A stretch of 64,000 nucleotides of DNA from Parachryseolinea silvisoli (GTDB taxonomy: Bacteria > Bacteroidota > Bacteroidia > Cytophagales > Cyclobacteriaceae), in assembly GCF_021190955.1 (NCBI RefSeq), contig NZ_JAIOAO010000001.1:1798001-1862000 (forward strand). Direction: 5' to 3'. Within the stretch, counting starts at the first letter, position 1; each line of letters opens with the position of its first letter. Shown in pieces: positions 54,422 through 64,000 of this stretch. The notes beneath the pieces were generated by a model that had not been told where the DNA came from, did not search any database, and was given only the letters and a program-made list of their open reading frames with translations. The position numbers and the translations under genes are program-made.

Positions 54422-54853
54422 TTATTGCAAACCCGGGGTGCTGGCTTCAGCGCCCTGCAGCACCTCCAGGTAGTGGGGGTTGTACATGATGCCCAGGATG
54501 TTACCAAATGGGTCGATCACCGACGCGGTCACAAAACCTTCGCCGCGCTCTATGATGGGCTCGTATTCTTTGGCGCCTTTTGACAAGAGATGCTCGAGTG
54601 TACCTTTTACATCATCCACGTGCCATGACATGATTGCGCCACCGGGACCAGCCTGTGCGGCCTTGGGTCTGTATTTGCCGTCAATCAACCCAAATTCGTG
54701 CTGATAGTCCCCGATACGCCACTCCGAATATCCCGGGCGGTTAAAGTACGGTTCAACACCGAACAGTGCCGTGTACCATCTCTTCGCGGCGTGGTGGTCA
54801 TCGGCATAGAAGCTGATATTGGAAAAGCCGCGTAATCTCGCTGTCGTACTCAT
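54422..54853 (-). CDS. VOC-family protein (glyoxalase/bleomycin-resistance fold)
   Basis: The 143-residue protein has the VOC fold: NISFYADDHHAAKRWYTALFGVEPYF in the first half, IMSWHVDDVKGTLEHLLSKGA, and EGFVTASVIDPFGNILGIMYNP in the second, which supplies the metal-site-like residues (His, Glu). The enzyme activity and ligand are not deducible; members include dioxygenases, glyoxalases and antibiotic-binding proteins. Confidence 0.9.
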   Translation of the reverse strand: MSTTARLRGFSNISFYADDHHAAKRWYTALFGVEPYFNRPGYSEWRIGDYQHEFGLIDGKYRPKAAQAGPGGAIMSWHVDDVKGTLEHLLSKGAKEYEPIIERGEGFVTASVIDPFGNILGIMYNPHYLEVLQGAEASTPGLQ

Positions 54854-54916
54854 GATGCATTACGGTTTAAGTGGAACATGCCGATGTTCACTCAAAACTA
54901 GTGCCTGTGGAAGACG

Positions 54917-57733
54917 CTACCGCTGGCAGATTTCCTTATAATCGCAATACATACATGTCTTCAGCTCTTCGGTCTGATCAAAGGGAACGGCAGGATCGAA
55001 CATTTCTTCCAGCAACATGAGGAGTTGTTCCTCAAATTCGGGCAGCAGGCTCGTGACATCTTCCAGGCGTTGGCGACCGAGGAAGAGGCCATATTCAAAA
55101 TCGTCTTTGAAAATCTCACGGCGGTTGATCAGGCCCGGTTGGAGCGCCCGGGGCTCACCTGCGTGACGGGGATGGCGTTGCGCATATACCCATGCGTAGA
55201 GCATGGCCTGGAAGGCAGCTTTGTTTCGCCTGGGGCTACGCTGAAATAACGCCGGTATACTTTCGAAGCGGTTTTCATCCTTGCCGGTTTTGTAGTCGAT
55301 GATGCGCACGGTGTCGTCCTTGCGGTCTACACGGTCGATCTTGCCGCCCATGACAATGCTCAGGGACTTGTCGCGTTGTTTCACAGCGATGGTGGTCGTG
55401 AAGTTATTGGCTTCGATCAGCTCGATCACAAACGGCACACTGCGCGCGTCGTGGCGCAGCACCTTGCTGGCAAACCGCTTCACCATTTCTTTTACAACCA
55501 GCTGACGCCCTTCGTATTCAAAAGGTTTTTCGTCGGGCAGGAAGAAGTGCTCACGGAAGGCCCGCTCGATAAAATACTCCAGCTTGTCGTCCAGGTTGAC
55601 GAAGTCCCCGGCCTGTACGCGCCAGGGTCCCGACGGCGGGCGAAGCGCGGTATAAAACAGCTCCATCACACGGTGCAATATATTTCCAAAGATCCGCGCA
55701 TCGGCCTCCTCCTCTACTTCATCGGGCTCGCGCAGCTCCTGCAGGTGCCTGAAATAAAACTGCAGGCGGCACTCGATGTATGTATTCAGGGTAGAGGGTG
55801 TCAGCGCCTTGCCGAAATAACGCTCCAGCTTGGCCAACACGTCAGCTTTCTTGTCGATCGTGATGGGCTGTACGGGGTGAATTTGCACAGGGTTGTACAA
55901 CACCTGCCGGGAGAAGGGCCAACCGGTTTCGTATATGAGCTGGTAGAGATACCGGCTCATTTCGCGTGTACCCAGTACGTCGGGCTCGGTGTTGTAGTAT
56001 AAATCCACGATGGACGCACGTTGCAGCAACCGGTAGAACAAATAGGCGTACATGGCGTCCTGATGCTCGGCCGTGGGCAACCGGTAGGCCTTGCGGATGT
56101 TATGCGGAATATACGATCCCTGCCGGGCCGCGGCGGGCCACAGGCCTTCGTTTAACGACAACACGATCACGCGATCAAAGTCGAGATTACGTGTTTCGAG
56201 TACGCCCATGATCTGCAGGCCGCGCAGGGGCTCTCCTGTAAAGGGAACCTTCTCCGCGCGGGCGATCTGCCGGAACATCCGCTGCAGCATGCGCAGGTTC
56301 ATGGGCTCGCTTGCCGCCAGATCTTTAACCCGCGCCAGGATGCGGTGGAAATGGAATGCAAACTCTTTCTCCATCAGCCCCTCCTGGCCACCGGAAGTAG
56401 CGAGCACCTCGATGACATTCAGCAGATAAGGCAGGAAGTCTTCCAGGTCTACGTGCTGAAAGATCACCCGGGCCAGCGCATGTTTTTCAAAGAACGACGG
56501 CGCCAGGTATACCTGGTTGTGTTTTAATATATACTCCCGCCATTCGTTGCCCTCGTCGCCCACTCGCCCTTTCAGGTAGGGGTGATTCAGCAGCGCCAGG
56601 ACGTAGCGGAAATAAAATTCAGCCTTGCGTTGGTGCAGGTGCAAATCGAACAGCAAGTCGATCAGCGTATAATACGGTGTACTGACCAGCGGGAAACCCA
56701 TGGTCACGTTGATGGTCTGCAACGACGGCGGCAAGGCATAGAGCACCGGCAACAGCAAACTTTCATCGGGCAATACCACCACGGTGCGCGCGGCATCCAT
56801 GCCCGGTTGCTTCAGCGCGGCTTCGAGGCGTTGTGCCAGCAGCTTCGGCTGACCGGCCTTTTGCGGCACGCCCAATACGGTGATCTCTTTGGCGGTGCCG
56901 AGATACGCGCCCGGTTGTTCGGGGAAGGTGGCTCCCAGTACCGCGTGCGCCCGATACTGCCGGAAAAAGGCGCCTGCCTCGCGGTGACGCGGCTGTACAT
57001 AAAAAGCATCTTCATCCCAAAACACGCGTGCCTTGCGATGGAGTACAAACCAGGCTATGATCGCTTCTTCCGCGGAGGTCAAGGCGTTAAAGCCGGCAAA
57101 GATATACTGTCGTCCGGCGGGCGGTGTCAACGTCTTGCCTATACTTTCGGCGACGGCGCGGTGGATCATGCCGCCATAGGCAATGCCTTCGGTCTCGAGC
57201 TGTTGCCGGAACGCTGTATAAATAGTATACAGGCTTCGCCACAGCTCCAGAAAGCGCCGTTTGCTGTCGGCTGTGCCGAACTCGACAGACTGCCAGAAGT
57301 CGGTCAGGAATTTCTTTTGTTCTTCCGTCAGGTAATCGAAATATTCATCGATCTCCTTTTGGTTGCTCATGTCGCGGAACAGGCTGGCGGCGGGCACGAG
57401 GTATTTGTCCAGCTCGTCAAAGTCGCGCAGCAGCATTTCGCCCCAGAAGTAAAAAAAGTCGAGGTCCTCGTCGGAGCCGGTCACCTGCTTGAAGGTGCGG
57501 TACAGCTTCACCACGAGCGAAAGCTTATCGGCTTCCACCAATTCAGAGAAGGAGCCAATGAAGGCTTCCACGTGCACCACGTCGGGTGCCCAGCGTGGGG
57601 AGTCCAGTGCTTCGCCCAGCGCCCTGCGGAAATAGAGCGCCGCCCGGCGGTTGGGGAATACAACGGTGAGGTTATTCCAATCGGGATATTCCCGTACAAT
57701 CGTTTCTGCCAGTTCCTGGATAAAGGTCTTCAT
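54917..57733 (-). CDS. AddB-like PD-(D/E)XK nuclease subunit
   Basis: The 938-residue protein begins with a diverged helicase-like region (VVFPNRRAALYFRRALGE) and ends in a RecB-type nuclease (GGKIDRVDRKDDTVRIIDYKTGK, with the D and K of the PD-(D/E)XK core). Four cysteines (ECRLQFYFR at about residue 660 and CMYCDYKEIC at the C-terminus) form the iron-sulfur-binding clamp seen in AddB. With the AddA-like helicase-nuclease gene 3 bp upstream it makes a double-strand-break resection machine analogous to RecBCD. The overall similarity to AddB is partial, as usual in Bacteroidota. Confidence 0.92.
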   Translation of the reverse strand: MKTFIQELAETIVREYPDWNNLTVVFPNRRAALYFRRALGEALDSPRWAPDVVHVEAFIGSFSELVEADKLSLVVKLYRTFKQVTGSDEDLDFFYFWGEMLLRDFDELDKYLVPAASLFRDMSNQKEIDEYFDYLTEEQKKFLTDFWQSVEFGTADSKRRFLELWRSLYTIYTAFRQQLETEGIAYGGMIHRAVAESIGKTLTPPAGRQYIFAGFNALTSAEEAIIAWFVLHRKARVFWDEDAFYVQPRHREAGAFFRQYRAHAVLGATFPEQPGAYLGTAKEITVLGVPQKAGQPKLLAQRLEAALKQPGMDAARTVVVLPDESLLLPVLYALPPSLQTINVTMGFPLVSTPYYTLIDLLFDLHLHQRKAEFYFRYVLALLNHPYLKGRVGDEGNEWREYILKHNQVYLAPSFFEKHALARVIFQHVDLEDFLPYLLNVIEVLATSGGQEGLMEKEFAFHFHRILARVKDLAASEPMNLRMLQRMFRQIARAEKVPFTGEPLRGLQIMGVLETRNLDFDRVIVLSLNEGLWPAAARQGSYIPHNIRKAYRLPTAEHQDAMYAYLFYRLLQRASIVDLYYNTEPDVLGTREMSRYLYQLIYETGWPFSRQVLYNPVQIHPVQPITIDKKADVLAKLERYFGKALTPSTLNTYIECRLQFYFRHLQELREPDEVEEEADARIFGNILHRVMELFYTALRPPSGPWRVQAGDFVNLDDKLEYFIERAFREHFFLPDEKPFEYEGRQLVVKEMVKRFASKVLRHDARSVPFVIELIEANNFTTTIAVKQRDKSLSIVMGGKIDRVDRKDDTVRIIDYKTGKDENRFESIPALFQRSPRRNKAAFQAMLYAWVYAQRHPRHAGEPRALQPGLINRREIFKDDFEYGLFLGRQRLEDVTSLLPEFEEQLLMLLEEMFDPAVPFDQTEELKTCMYCDYKEICQR

Positions 57734-57736
57734 GAA

Positions 57737-60700
57737 TTATGCGTGTACCTCCTCGCAGCGTTTTTCGTGTACATATACCAGGAAGCCCGTTGTGTCTTCC
57801 ACGCCCATCGCCTGCAGTATTTGAAGATATTCTTGTACCTGTCGCCGGTCGTCCTCCTTGGGCTTGCCCGTTTTATAGTCGACAACAAACGCTTTATTAT
57901 CGTGCAACGTGACCCGGTCAATACGTCGCTCGCTGCCATCGGGCATGATCAACGCTGCTTCGGTCTTGAGTGTGGCATCGGCTGCAAACGCAGGCTGCAA
58001 CACCGGCGAGGATACAATCCACCGCATCGCGTCCGCCACAAGCTCCAGCTCGTCTTCGGCCAGGAGTCCCTCCCGCAACGCTTGCCCTGCCACAGCCGTT
58101 ATATCGTCCGCGGTGCGCACGCGCGACATAAGCGTATGCAGAAATATACCATAGTTGATCTTCCGGCGTTTCTCGGTCTCTTCAAAAAACTCTTTGCCAT
58201 CGGTCCGTACGGCCAGCCGCTCGCGCCAGGGGGAAACGGAATAGCCCCGCAGCATCACGCCCCCATCGGGTGTGACGCTCTTTTGTGGTGGCGGTGTAAT
58301 CGTGCCGGCCTGTAGCGACAGGGTATCTTCCGTCCAGAGGCCGGACAGGTACTCGCTTTGCTCGATCGCCAGCTTGGTGAGGCGGCCGACATTCGTCAGC
58401 TTGTCCGATTTGGTCAGCGGCGCGTGCACGATCAGGCCTTCTTCCGCACGCGTAAAGGCAACATACAGCAAGTTCAGGTTGTCGAGGTAGATGCGCTTGC
58501 GCTCCTCGGTATAATACTCCTTAAAGACAGTGCTTTCGAGCTTGCTGGAATACTTGAGTGGAAAATAGCCGGCACCGTTAAACGGAGCATCGTCGGAACG
58601 GCACCACAATACAGGCGACTTCATGGGCGGGTGATTCAGCTCCCAGTCCAGGAAGGGTATAATGACATAGGCAAATTGCAGGCCCTTCGACTTGTGGATG
58701 GTAATGATCTGCGCGGCGTCCACGCCCCCGGCCACCTGGATCGACTTCTTCCATTTATTTTCATTCCACCACTCCAGGAACGACGCGAGGTCGTTCTTCT
58801 CGCGCTCGGCAAACTCCAGGATCACATCCTGAAACCCTTGCAGGTAGGCAATCTCCGTCGGCAACTTGCCCAGGTTAAAAATATGAATGAGTGTTTCCAC
58901 CAGCTCCACCAACGGCAGGGCCGCCAGCACATCCTGTTGCTGCGCAAAGGCGGCCGGCACCTGGGTCGCAAAAGCTTTGGTTTTACTATCGGAGAACAGG
59001 CGGTGATAGTTGGGAAACGCCTGCGTGGGCCACAGCTTCTGGTATTCAAACGCCAGCTGCGCGCGGGCGATCTGGTTCTTGGGGTTGTCGAGCAGTCGCA
59101 GGGCGTTGATCAACACCAGCACGCACGTAGCCTGGTCGAGGCGCAACGATTCGTTCGATACCACGTCGTACTTGCACGTGCTTTTGGCCTGCGGCGATGC
59201 CCGGTACTGCATAAAATACTGGGCAATGGCTTGTCCCTCGCTGTTGTCGCGTACCAGAAAAGCGATATCGCGCAGCGCGACGCCGCGGCCTTGCAGATCT
59301 TCCACCAGTCCCGGCAGCTGCTCCAGCGACACGGACTGGAAATCAAAGCGACCGCCATTTTCTTCCCCCGGGGCTTTTTCTTCCTGGCGGAAAAAGCGCA
59401 TGTTGACATAGCCCGGGTGTTGCCGGAAGATCTTCTGCGCTGCGTCGATGTAGGCCTGCTGCGGAAAGGCTGTGCCCGTCTCGCGGCTTACGATGGCCGC
59501 CGAGGCTTCGAACAGGGCGTTGTTTATTTGTACGATGTTGGTGGCGCTGCGGTAGTTGGTATCGAGATGGTATATATCCGTCATGAGTATACCAATATCT
59601 TCCCGGGCGCGTTCCTGTAAAATATTCAGGTCGCCGCCGCGCCAGCGGTAGATGGATTGTTTGATATCTCCAACCAGCAGGCTGCGATAATTTTGGGCGA
59701 TACCGTTGCGTACCAGTGGCAGCACGTTGCTCCATTGCAGCCCGGAAGTGTCCTGAAACTCATCTACTAAAAAATGGCGGAAGAACGAGCCCACCTTTTC
59801 GTATACAAACGACGTATCCTGACCTTGCATCACGCCTTGCAAAAACTGCGGGGCATCCGACAGCAGCATGACGTTATTCTCGCGCAGGTATTCGCGCAGT
59901 GTTTTGGTAATGTCGGACAGCAGTCCGAAGGCGTACAGGTTGCGCAAAACCTGTTCCGCTGAAAAATAGGCCACGCTCTCCTGTTCGATGTGATCGGTCA
60001 GCGCCTGCAGCCGCGGGATCCACGCCTGCTCGGCGCGGGCGATGATCACGTCTTTGGAGGGTGACTTGGCGCCGGGCCAGGCGGCGCTGCTGAGCAATGC
60101 ATCGCGCACGCGGCTGCCGGGCGGTTTGATCTCCGCCTCCAGGCCGGCAATATACGTGTAGACACTGCCGGCGGCACCCCATTTAAAATCCGCCGCCACG
60201 AGCTGCAGGCTTTGAAACTCCTGCATCAGCGCGCGGGCTTCCCCCAGCACGTGCTGCTCAAATTGTTTTACCTCCTTTTGAAGAGATTGCTTCAGGTTAT
60301 TAAAGAAACGTTTGTCTTCGGTGGCCCGGAGCACATCCTCTTCGATAGCCTTAAACTCCTCGCGAAAAATCTCGCGCGAGAAATCCAACAGTGAGGAGCG
60401 GATGTCCCAATCGCGCCCGTCCTCGAGGCGTTCGAGCGAGAACTCCAGCACCCAGCCCCGCAGCTCTTCATCGTCGGTCAGCTTGTCCAGTACCCGGTCA
60501 ATCACCTCCTCCAGCACCAGGTCGTTGTCAACCTCCAGCCGGAAATTGCCCAGCAACCCCGTTTCGCGCGTGAACGATCGGATCACGCGCTGGAAGAACG
60601 CATCGATGGTGCTCACCGCAAATTGCGAATATTGATGCAGAATAAGAGACAGTACCTCGCGGCTGCGGTCGCGGAACCCGCTGTCTGTAAAGGCCTTTCC

Positions 60701-60946
60701 ATCCAGCGCAATCTCCTGGCGGATTTCGGCGGCCAGGTCCAGGCTGCGGTCGTGCCCAAAATCATCGAGGTACCGGATGATCCGGTCCTTCATTTCCTGG
60801 GTACTCTTATTGGTAAAGGTCATCGCCAGGATGTACCGGAAGTACTCGGGAAAACGCAACGCCAGCTTGAGGTATTCCTTGGCCAGCGTTCGGGTCTTGC
60901 CCGAGCCCGCCGAGGAACGGTAAATGTGAAAGGTCTTATCGGTCAC
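57737..60946 (-). CDS. AddA-like helicase-nuclease (UvrD/RecB family)
   Basis: The likely start is the GTG at 60946 (VTDKTFHIYRSSAGSGKT); an ATG at 60997 would add 17 residues without family match. The protein has 1069 residues. Walker A is AGSGKT, motif II VDEFQDTSGLQW, QSIYRWRGGD motif III, and the motif with HKSKGLQFAYVIIP in domain 2; the C-terminal nuclease has RRIDRVTLHDNKAFVVDYKTGK. It unwinds and degrades DNA ends and works with the AddB-like partner. The two genes are 3 bp apart. Confidence 0.94.
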   Translation of the reverse strand: MTDKTFHIYRSSAGSGKTRTLAKEYLKLALRFPEYFRYILAMTFTNKSTQEMKDRIIRYLDDFGHDRSLDLAAEIRQEIALDGKAFTDSGFRDRSREVLSLILHQYSQFAVSTIDAFFQRVIRSFTRETGLLGNFRLEVDNDLVLEEVIDRVLDKLTDDEELRGWVLEFSLERLEDGRDWDIRSSLLDFSREIFREEFKAIEEDVLRATEDKRFFNNLKQSLQKEVKQFEQHVLGEARALMQEFQSLQLVAADFKWGAAGSVYTYIAGLEAEIKPPGSRVRDALLSSAAWPGAKSPSKDVIIARAEQAWIPRLQALTDHIEQESVAYFSAEQVLRNLYAFGLLSDITKTLREYLRENNVMLLSDAPQFLQGVMQGQDTSFVYEKVGSFFRHFLVDEFQDTSGLQWSNVLPLVRNGIAQNYRSLLVGDIKQSIYRWRGGDLNILQERAREDIGILMTDIYHLDTNYRSATNIVQINNALFEASAAIVSRETGTAFPQQAYIDAAQKIFRQHPGYVNMRFFRQEEKAPGEENGGRFDFQSVSLEQLPGLVEDLQGRGVALRDIAFLVRDNSEGQAIAQYFMQYRASPQAKSTCKYDVVSNESLRLDQATCVLVLINALRLLDNPKNQIARAQLAFEYQKLWPTQAFPNYHRLFSDSKTKAFATQVPAAFAQQQDVLAALPLVELVETLIHIFNLGKLPTEIAYLQGFQDVILEFAEREKNDLASFLEWWNENKWKKSIQVAGGVDAAQIITIHKSKGLQFAYVIIPFLDWELNHPPMKSPVLWCRSDDAPFNGAGYFPLKYSSKLESTVFKEYYTEERKRIYLDNLNLLYVAFTRAEEGLIVHAPLTKSDKLTNVGRLTKLAIEQSEYLSGLWTEDTLSLQAGTITPPPQKSVTPDGGVMLRGYSVSPWRERLAVRTDGKEFFEETEKRRKINYGIFLHTLMSRVRTADDITAVAGQALREGLLAEDELELVADAMRWIVSSPVLQPAFAADATLKTEAALIMPDGSERRIDRVTLHDNKAFVVDYKTGKPKEDDRRQVQEYLQILQAMGVEDTTGFLVYVHEKRCEEVHA

Positions 60947-61143
60947 AGTGCCAAGTAAGGAAATATTTGAATACCCCGTATAAAAAATATCCCCCACAAG
61001 AGCATTCTTTTCCAGTCACCCCGGCGGGGTTTCCGGTATGTACGAATACCACGTTCGGTTCATAGTTCTCCCGCCCCACATACGCAAAGCAATCCCGAAA
61101 CGTGTATCTTACCGGTTCGAAATTCCCTTACGGGTAAACGTCT

Positions 61144-63489
61144 ATGCTGCGAAGTTTGTATTTTCTGGTGCCGAAGATCCTCTACTCGTTTCCCGTGCAG
61201 TTGCTCTTCAACAATATCAAACGCAATTTGGTATTGCTACTTTGTTGGATCGTGCTGTTTGCGATGATCACCGGCAACTTTGGCAAATACCTCGGCATTC
61301 CCTACCTGTTTCTCGATCCGGAATATCTCAATCGTGTAAACTTCACCAGCTTCTTTATTATGGGGCTCGTCACGGCGGGGTTCACCACAGCGTTCCATAT
61401 CACCTGTTATATCAACGACGGCCACCGGTTCTCGTTCGTCGGCACGTTGTCGCGGCCGTTTACCAAATTTGCCATCAACAACAGCATCATTCCCGCCATT
61501 TTCCTGGGCACCTATATCTACCAGATTGTCGGCTTCCAGATCAACAACGAATACTCTACCCCCGGTAGCCTGGCGTGGAACCTGGCGGGACTTCTCATCG
61601 GCTACGTGGTCATGACCCTGATCTTCTTTGCGTACTTCCGATTCACCAACAAAGACATTTTTAAATATGTCATCTGCCGCATCGACGAGAAGATCAAACA
61701 AAACGTGAAGGTTACGCGCGCCAGCGCGATGAAGAAACTCGACATTGCCCGCAAGAAACAAGAGCGTGTCGACTACTATATAGACAGCAACTTCCGGGTG
61801 CGCCCGGTCGAGAACACGGTATTTTACGACAAGGCCACGATCGTGCAAGTATTCGATCAGAATCATTTTAACCTGGTGGTGATCGAGCTGCTCATCTTTG
61901 CGCTGGTATTGGTGCTGGGCCTCTTCAAGGACTACGCCGCGTTTCAGCTTCCCGCAGCGTCGAGCTTTATCATCCTGCTGACCATCTTTGTGATGATGGC
62001 GGGCGCCTTCTCGTATTGGTTCGGCGGGTGGGCGGCCACGGCGGCACTGGCCATTTTTCTGGTGGTGAACCACCTGGTGGGCGAAGACTATTTCAGCAAA
62101 CGCTACGAGGCCTTTGGCATCGAGTATAACCGGCCGCCGGTTCCCTATACCGTGGCTGCGCTGCGCGCCCTGAACGACTCCACCCACATCGAGCGCGACC
62201 GCCGCGCCACCTATAGCATGCTCGAAAACTGGCGGCACAAATTTCCCGAAGGGCACAAACCCAAAATGATATTCCTCTGCGCCAGTGGTGGTGGCAAGCG
62301 TGCCGCGTTGTGGACGCTGACGGCGCTGCAGGCGGCCGACAGTATTACACAGGGGCGCGTGATGGACCACGCCATGCTGATCACGGGCGCCTCGGGCGGT
62401 CTCATTGGCGCCAGCTACTACCGCGAGCTGAAGCTGCGCAGTAAACTGGGCGAGAACATCAACCCCAACGCTGCCAGCCATCGTCAGAAGATTTCTACGG
62501 ACAACCTCAACCCACTCATCTTTAGCCTGCTGGCCAACGACCTGTTTGTGGGCTTTACCAAGTTTGAATACAACGGCAACCTCTACTACCGCGACCGCGG
62601 CTATACCTTTGAAGAGCAGCTGAACCAAATCACCGAAGGGCTGATGAACAAACCCATCAGCGCCTACGACAGTGTGGAGCAGCAGGCGCTCATCCCGATG
62701 ATGATCCTGACGCCGACGATCGTCAACGATGGCCGCAAACTATACATTGCGTCGCGTCCCGTATCGTTTATGAACAGCGACATCGCCAACTTCCCCGCCT
62801 ATACGTCGTCGAAGATCAGTGGCGTCGATTTCCAGACACTTTTTGAAGCACACGGCGGCTCGCACCTGCGGTTCCTCTCGGCGTTGCGCATGAGCGCGAC
62901 CTTTCCGTATATCACCCCCAATACCACGCTGCCGACCGAGCCGTCCATCAAGATCATGGATGCGGGCATCTCCGATAACTTTGGCGTGTCGGACGCGGTG
63001 CGGTTTGTCTTTGCCTTTAAAGAATGGATTGCCGAGAATACCTCGGGCATCGTCTTCGTCTCCATTCGTGACTCTCCTAAAATGGCGACGATCATGCCCA
63101 AGACAGGTCAGACACTGGTGGACGACTTTACGCAGCCCATCAGCTCGGTGTACAACAACTTTGAAAACTTCCAGGACATTACCAGCGACATGCTGATCGG
63201 TCATGCCCGCACGTGGTTCCAGGGGTCGATCGACCGCATTGACATTGAATACCAGTCGGAAAGCTATACACCCATTCTGCAAAAGATGGACAGCATCCGC
63301 CAGAACAACTCGCGGGCATCGCTCAGCTGGCGGTTGACAACGCGCGAGAAATTCGGGATCGAGTATACCATCAACTCGCCGTCCAACCAGGACCAGCTGG
63401 CCAAGCTGGCGGCACTGGTGGGCACCCCCCTGCATGCCATCGCCCGGTCTACGGCGGCACGGCAGGAATCTGTATCTTCGCGCCCATGA
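61144..63489 (+). CDS. Membrane-anchored patatin-like phospholipase
   Basis: The 781-residue protein has about six to seven membrane helices in its N-terminal 340 residues, with one cytoplasmic segment, followed by a patatin domain. SGGGKRA (about residue 381) is the oxyanion hole, GASGG has the nucleophile Ser417, and MDAGISDNFG holds Asp606 as the second catalytic residue of the Ser-Asp dyad. Patatin proteins hydrolyse glycerolipids; membrane fusion of this size is uncommon outside bacteria of this group. It overlaps the following helicase gene by four bases (ATGA). Confidence 0.9.
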   Translation: MLRSLYFLVPKILYSFPVQLLFNNIKRNLVLLLCWIVLFAMITGNFGKYLGIPYLFLDPEYLNRVNFTSFFIMGLVTAGFTTAFHITCYINDGHRFSFVGTLSRPFTKFAINNSIIPAIFLGTYIYQIVGFQINNEYSTPGSLAWNLAGLLIGYVVMTLIFFAYFRFTNKDIFKYVICRIDEKIKQNVKVTRASAMKKLDIARKKQERVDYYIDSNFRVRPVENTVFYDKATIVQVFDQNHFNLVVIELLIFALVLVLGLFKDYAAFQLPAASSFIILLTIFVMMAGAFSYWFGGWAATAALAIFLVVNHLVGEDYFSKRYEAFGIEYNRPPVPYTVAALRALNDSTHIERDRRATYSMLENWRHKFPEGHKPKMIFLCASGGGKRAALWTLTALQAADSITQGRVMDHAMLITGASGGLIGASYYRELKLRSKLGENINPNAASHRQKISTDNLNPLIFSLLANDLFVGFTKFEYNGNLYYRDRGYTFEEQLNQITEGLMNKPISAYDSVEQQALIPMMILTPTIVNDGRKLYIASRPVSFMNSDIANFPAYTSSKISGVDFQTLFEAHGGSHLRFLSALRMSATFPYITPNTTLPTEPSIKIMDAGISDNFGVSDAVRFVFAFKEWIAENTSGIVFVSIRDSPKMATIMPKTGQTLVDDFTQPISSVYNNFENFQDITSDMLIGHARTWFQGSIDRIDIEYQSESYTPILQKMDSIRQNNSRASLSWRLTTREKFGIEYTINSPSNQDQLAKLAALVGTPLHAIARSTAARQESVSSRP

Positions 63490-64000
63490 CCGCGAACAGT
63501 CAACTACAACAGACCCTCGAACTCATCCAACTGGAGCGCCAGGCGGACCTGGAATATTACCGGCAGAAGGTATTACTCCGGTCCATCAGCCAGCGCACGA
63601 AAGAGGGCACCACGTGGTACCCCCTCCGCTTTCAACGCCACTACATCGGCACCGGCGAGCGGCTCATTGTAGAAGTAGAGCGCACTAACCACCTCGACCA
63701 GCCCCATGCCTTCCAGAGCGGCAAGTCAGTCAGCGTTTTCTCCAATGTAGGCGGCAAGCCCGAAAAGAATCACGTGAACGGCGTGGTGAACTTTGTGCGC
63801 GACAACCTCATGACGATTACGCTCAACAGTGACGACACACCCGAATGGCTCGAAGACGGGCTGCTGGGCGTCGACGTGATGTTTGACGAAATGAGCTATC
63901 GCGAAATGGAATTCGCCTTGCGGGAAGTGATGAAGGCGGAAGACAATCGCGTGGCCTGGCTGCGCGAAGTCCTGTTGGGAGAAAAGCCTGCGGGCACGCG
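63486..64000 (+). CDS. IGHMBP2-like superfamily 1 helicase, partial (N-terminus only)
   Basis: Translation from the ATG at 63486, which overlaps the stop of the patatin gene, gives at least 171 residues. The start resembles the N-terminal region of IGHMBP2/Dna2-type helicases: LELIQLERQADLEYYRQKVL, then TTWYPLRFQRHYIGTG and GERLIVEVERTN. Helicase motifs would lie further on, outside the window, so the assignment rests on the N-terminal domain only. Translation is probably coupled to the patatin gene. Confidence 0.7.
   Translation, partial: MTANSQLQQTLELIQLERQADLEYYRQKVLLRSISQRTKEGTTWYPLRFQRHYIGTGERLIVEVERTNHLDQPHAFQSGKSVSVFSNVGGKPEKNHVNGVVNFVRDNLMTITLNSDDTPEWLEDGLLGVDVMFDEMSYREMEFALREVMKAEDNRVAWLREVLLGEKPAGT

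Noticed and set aside
56582-58315. Long open frame on the plus strand across the AddB/AddA junction
   Set aside because: It lies antisense to two well-supported genes, has no domain motif or start context, and is a usual by-product of GC-rich codon use on the other strand.
58358-59620. 420-codon frame on the plus strand
   Set aside because: It is antisense to the AddA-like helicase and carries no recognisable domain.
61237-62628. 463-codon frame on the minus strand
   Set aside because: It is antisense to the patatin gene, whose catalytic motifs are intact on the plus strand.

Overview
The window looks like the chromosome of a Bacteroidota bacterium of the order Cytophagales (Chryseolinea/Ohtaekwangia-like is my best guess, from gene content only). 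Reasons: two proteins end in type IX secretion (T9SS) sorting domains, several promoters fit the Bacteroidota TTTG / TAnnTTTG pattern, and MenA, an AddAB-type helicase-nuclease pair, LytTR two-component signalling and SIMPL, DUF4136 and DUF1003 proteins all suit that group. Most of the window is dense core-genome DNA of moderately high GC. Two stretches are visibly richer in A+T: about 5.9-13.0 kb and, more strongly, 20.6-24.05 kb.

Layout. 1-3.8 kb: an exported TPR-CHAT protease-like protein and a secreted M48-like metallopeptidase (cut by the window edge) in one operon. 4.0-5.9 kb: a large repeat-containing T9SS cargo protein. 6.0-11.0 kb: a tight run of a 70-residue lysine-rich protein, a four-helix membrane protein, a VWA-type lipoprotein, a complete VirD4/TraG coupling ATPase and a secreted protein, with no relaxase, VirB4 or other conjugation gene nearby. 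This is the best candidate for an undescribed system. 11.1-13.0 kb: two unknown genes. 13.2-20.6 kb: methyltransferase, HxlR/reductase pair, two tRNA-Leu genes, a Fluc fluoride channel, a LytS/LytTR pair, a hydrolase, an ECF sigma factor and a peroxiredoxin-like protein. 20.6-24.05 kb: an AT-rich accessory patch with a ComEC-type metallo-beta-lactamase-fold protein, an unknown partner and about 1.2 kb of apparently decayed DNA, abutting the 3' end of a tRNA-Thr gene.

24.2-32.9 kb: Rrf2 regulator and 1-Cys peroxiredoxin, acetyltransferase, SirB1-like protein, SIMPL protein, enoyl-CoA hydratase, PAP2-like protein, RpoN and AsnS. 33-38 kb: an 11-bp tandem repeat, a universal stress protein, DUF1003 protein, threonine aldolase, a minimal T9SS-tail protein and an ABC exporter pair. 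38-51 kb, almost all on the minus strand: HutI, a probable outer-membrane protein, a GAF/PAS sensor without kinase domain, HemL, a TPR/periplasmic-binding protein, GuaA, an outer-membrane protein, a DUF4136 lipoprotein, MenA and two tandem glutathione peroxidases. 51.5-64 kb: divergent cold-shock gene and RhlE-type helicase, an NTF2-like lipoprotein, a 68-bp tandem repeat, a VOC protein, the AddB-like/AddA-like pair, and a membrane-anchored patatin overlapping the start of an IGHMBP2-like helicase that runs off the window.

Many genes serve oxidative-stress defence (four peroxidase-type proteins) and genome maintenance, beside housekeeping for translation, GMP, heme precursors and menaquinone. 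No CRISPR array, rRNA or intact insertion sequence was seen.
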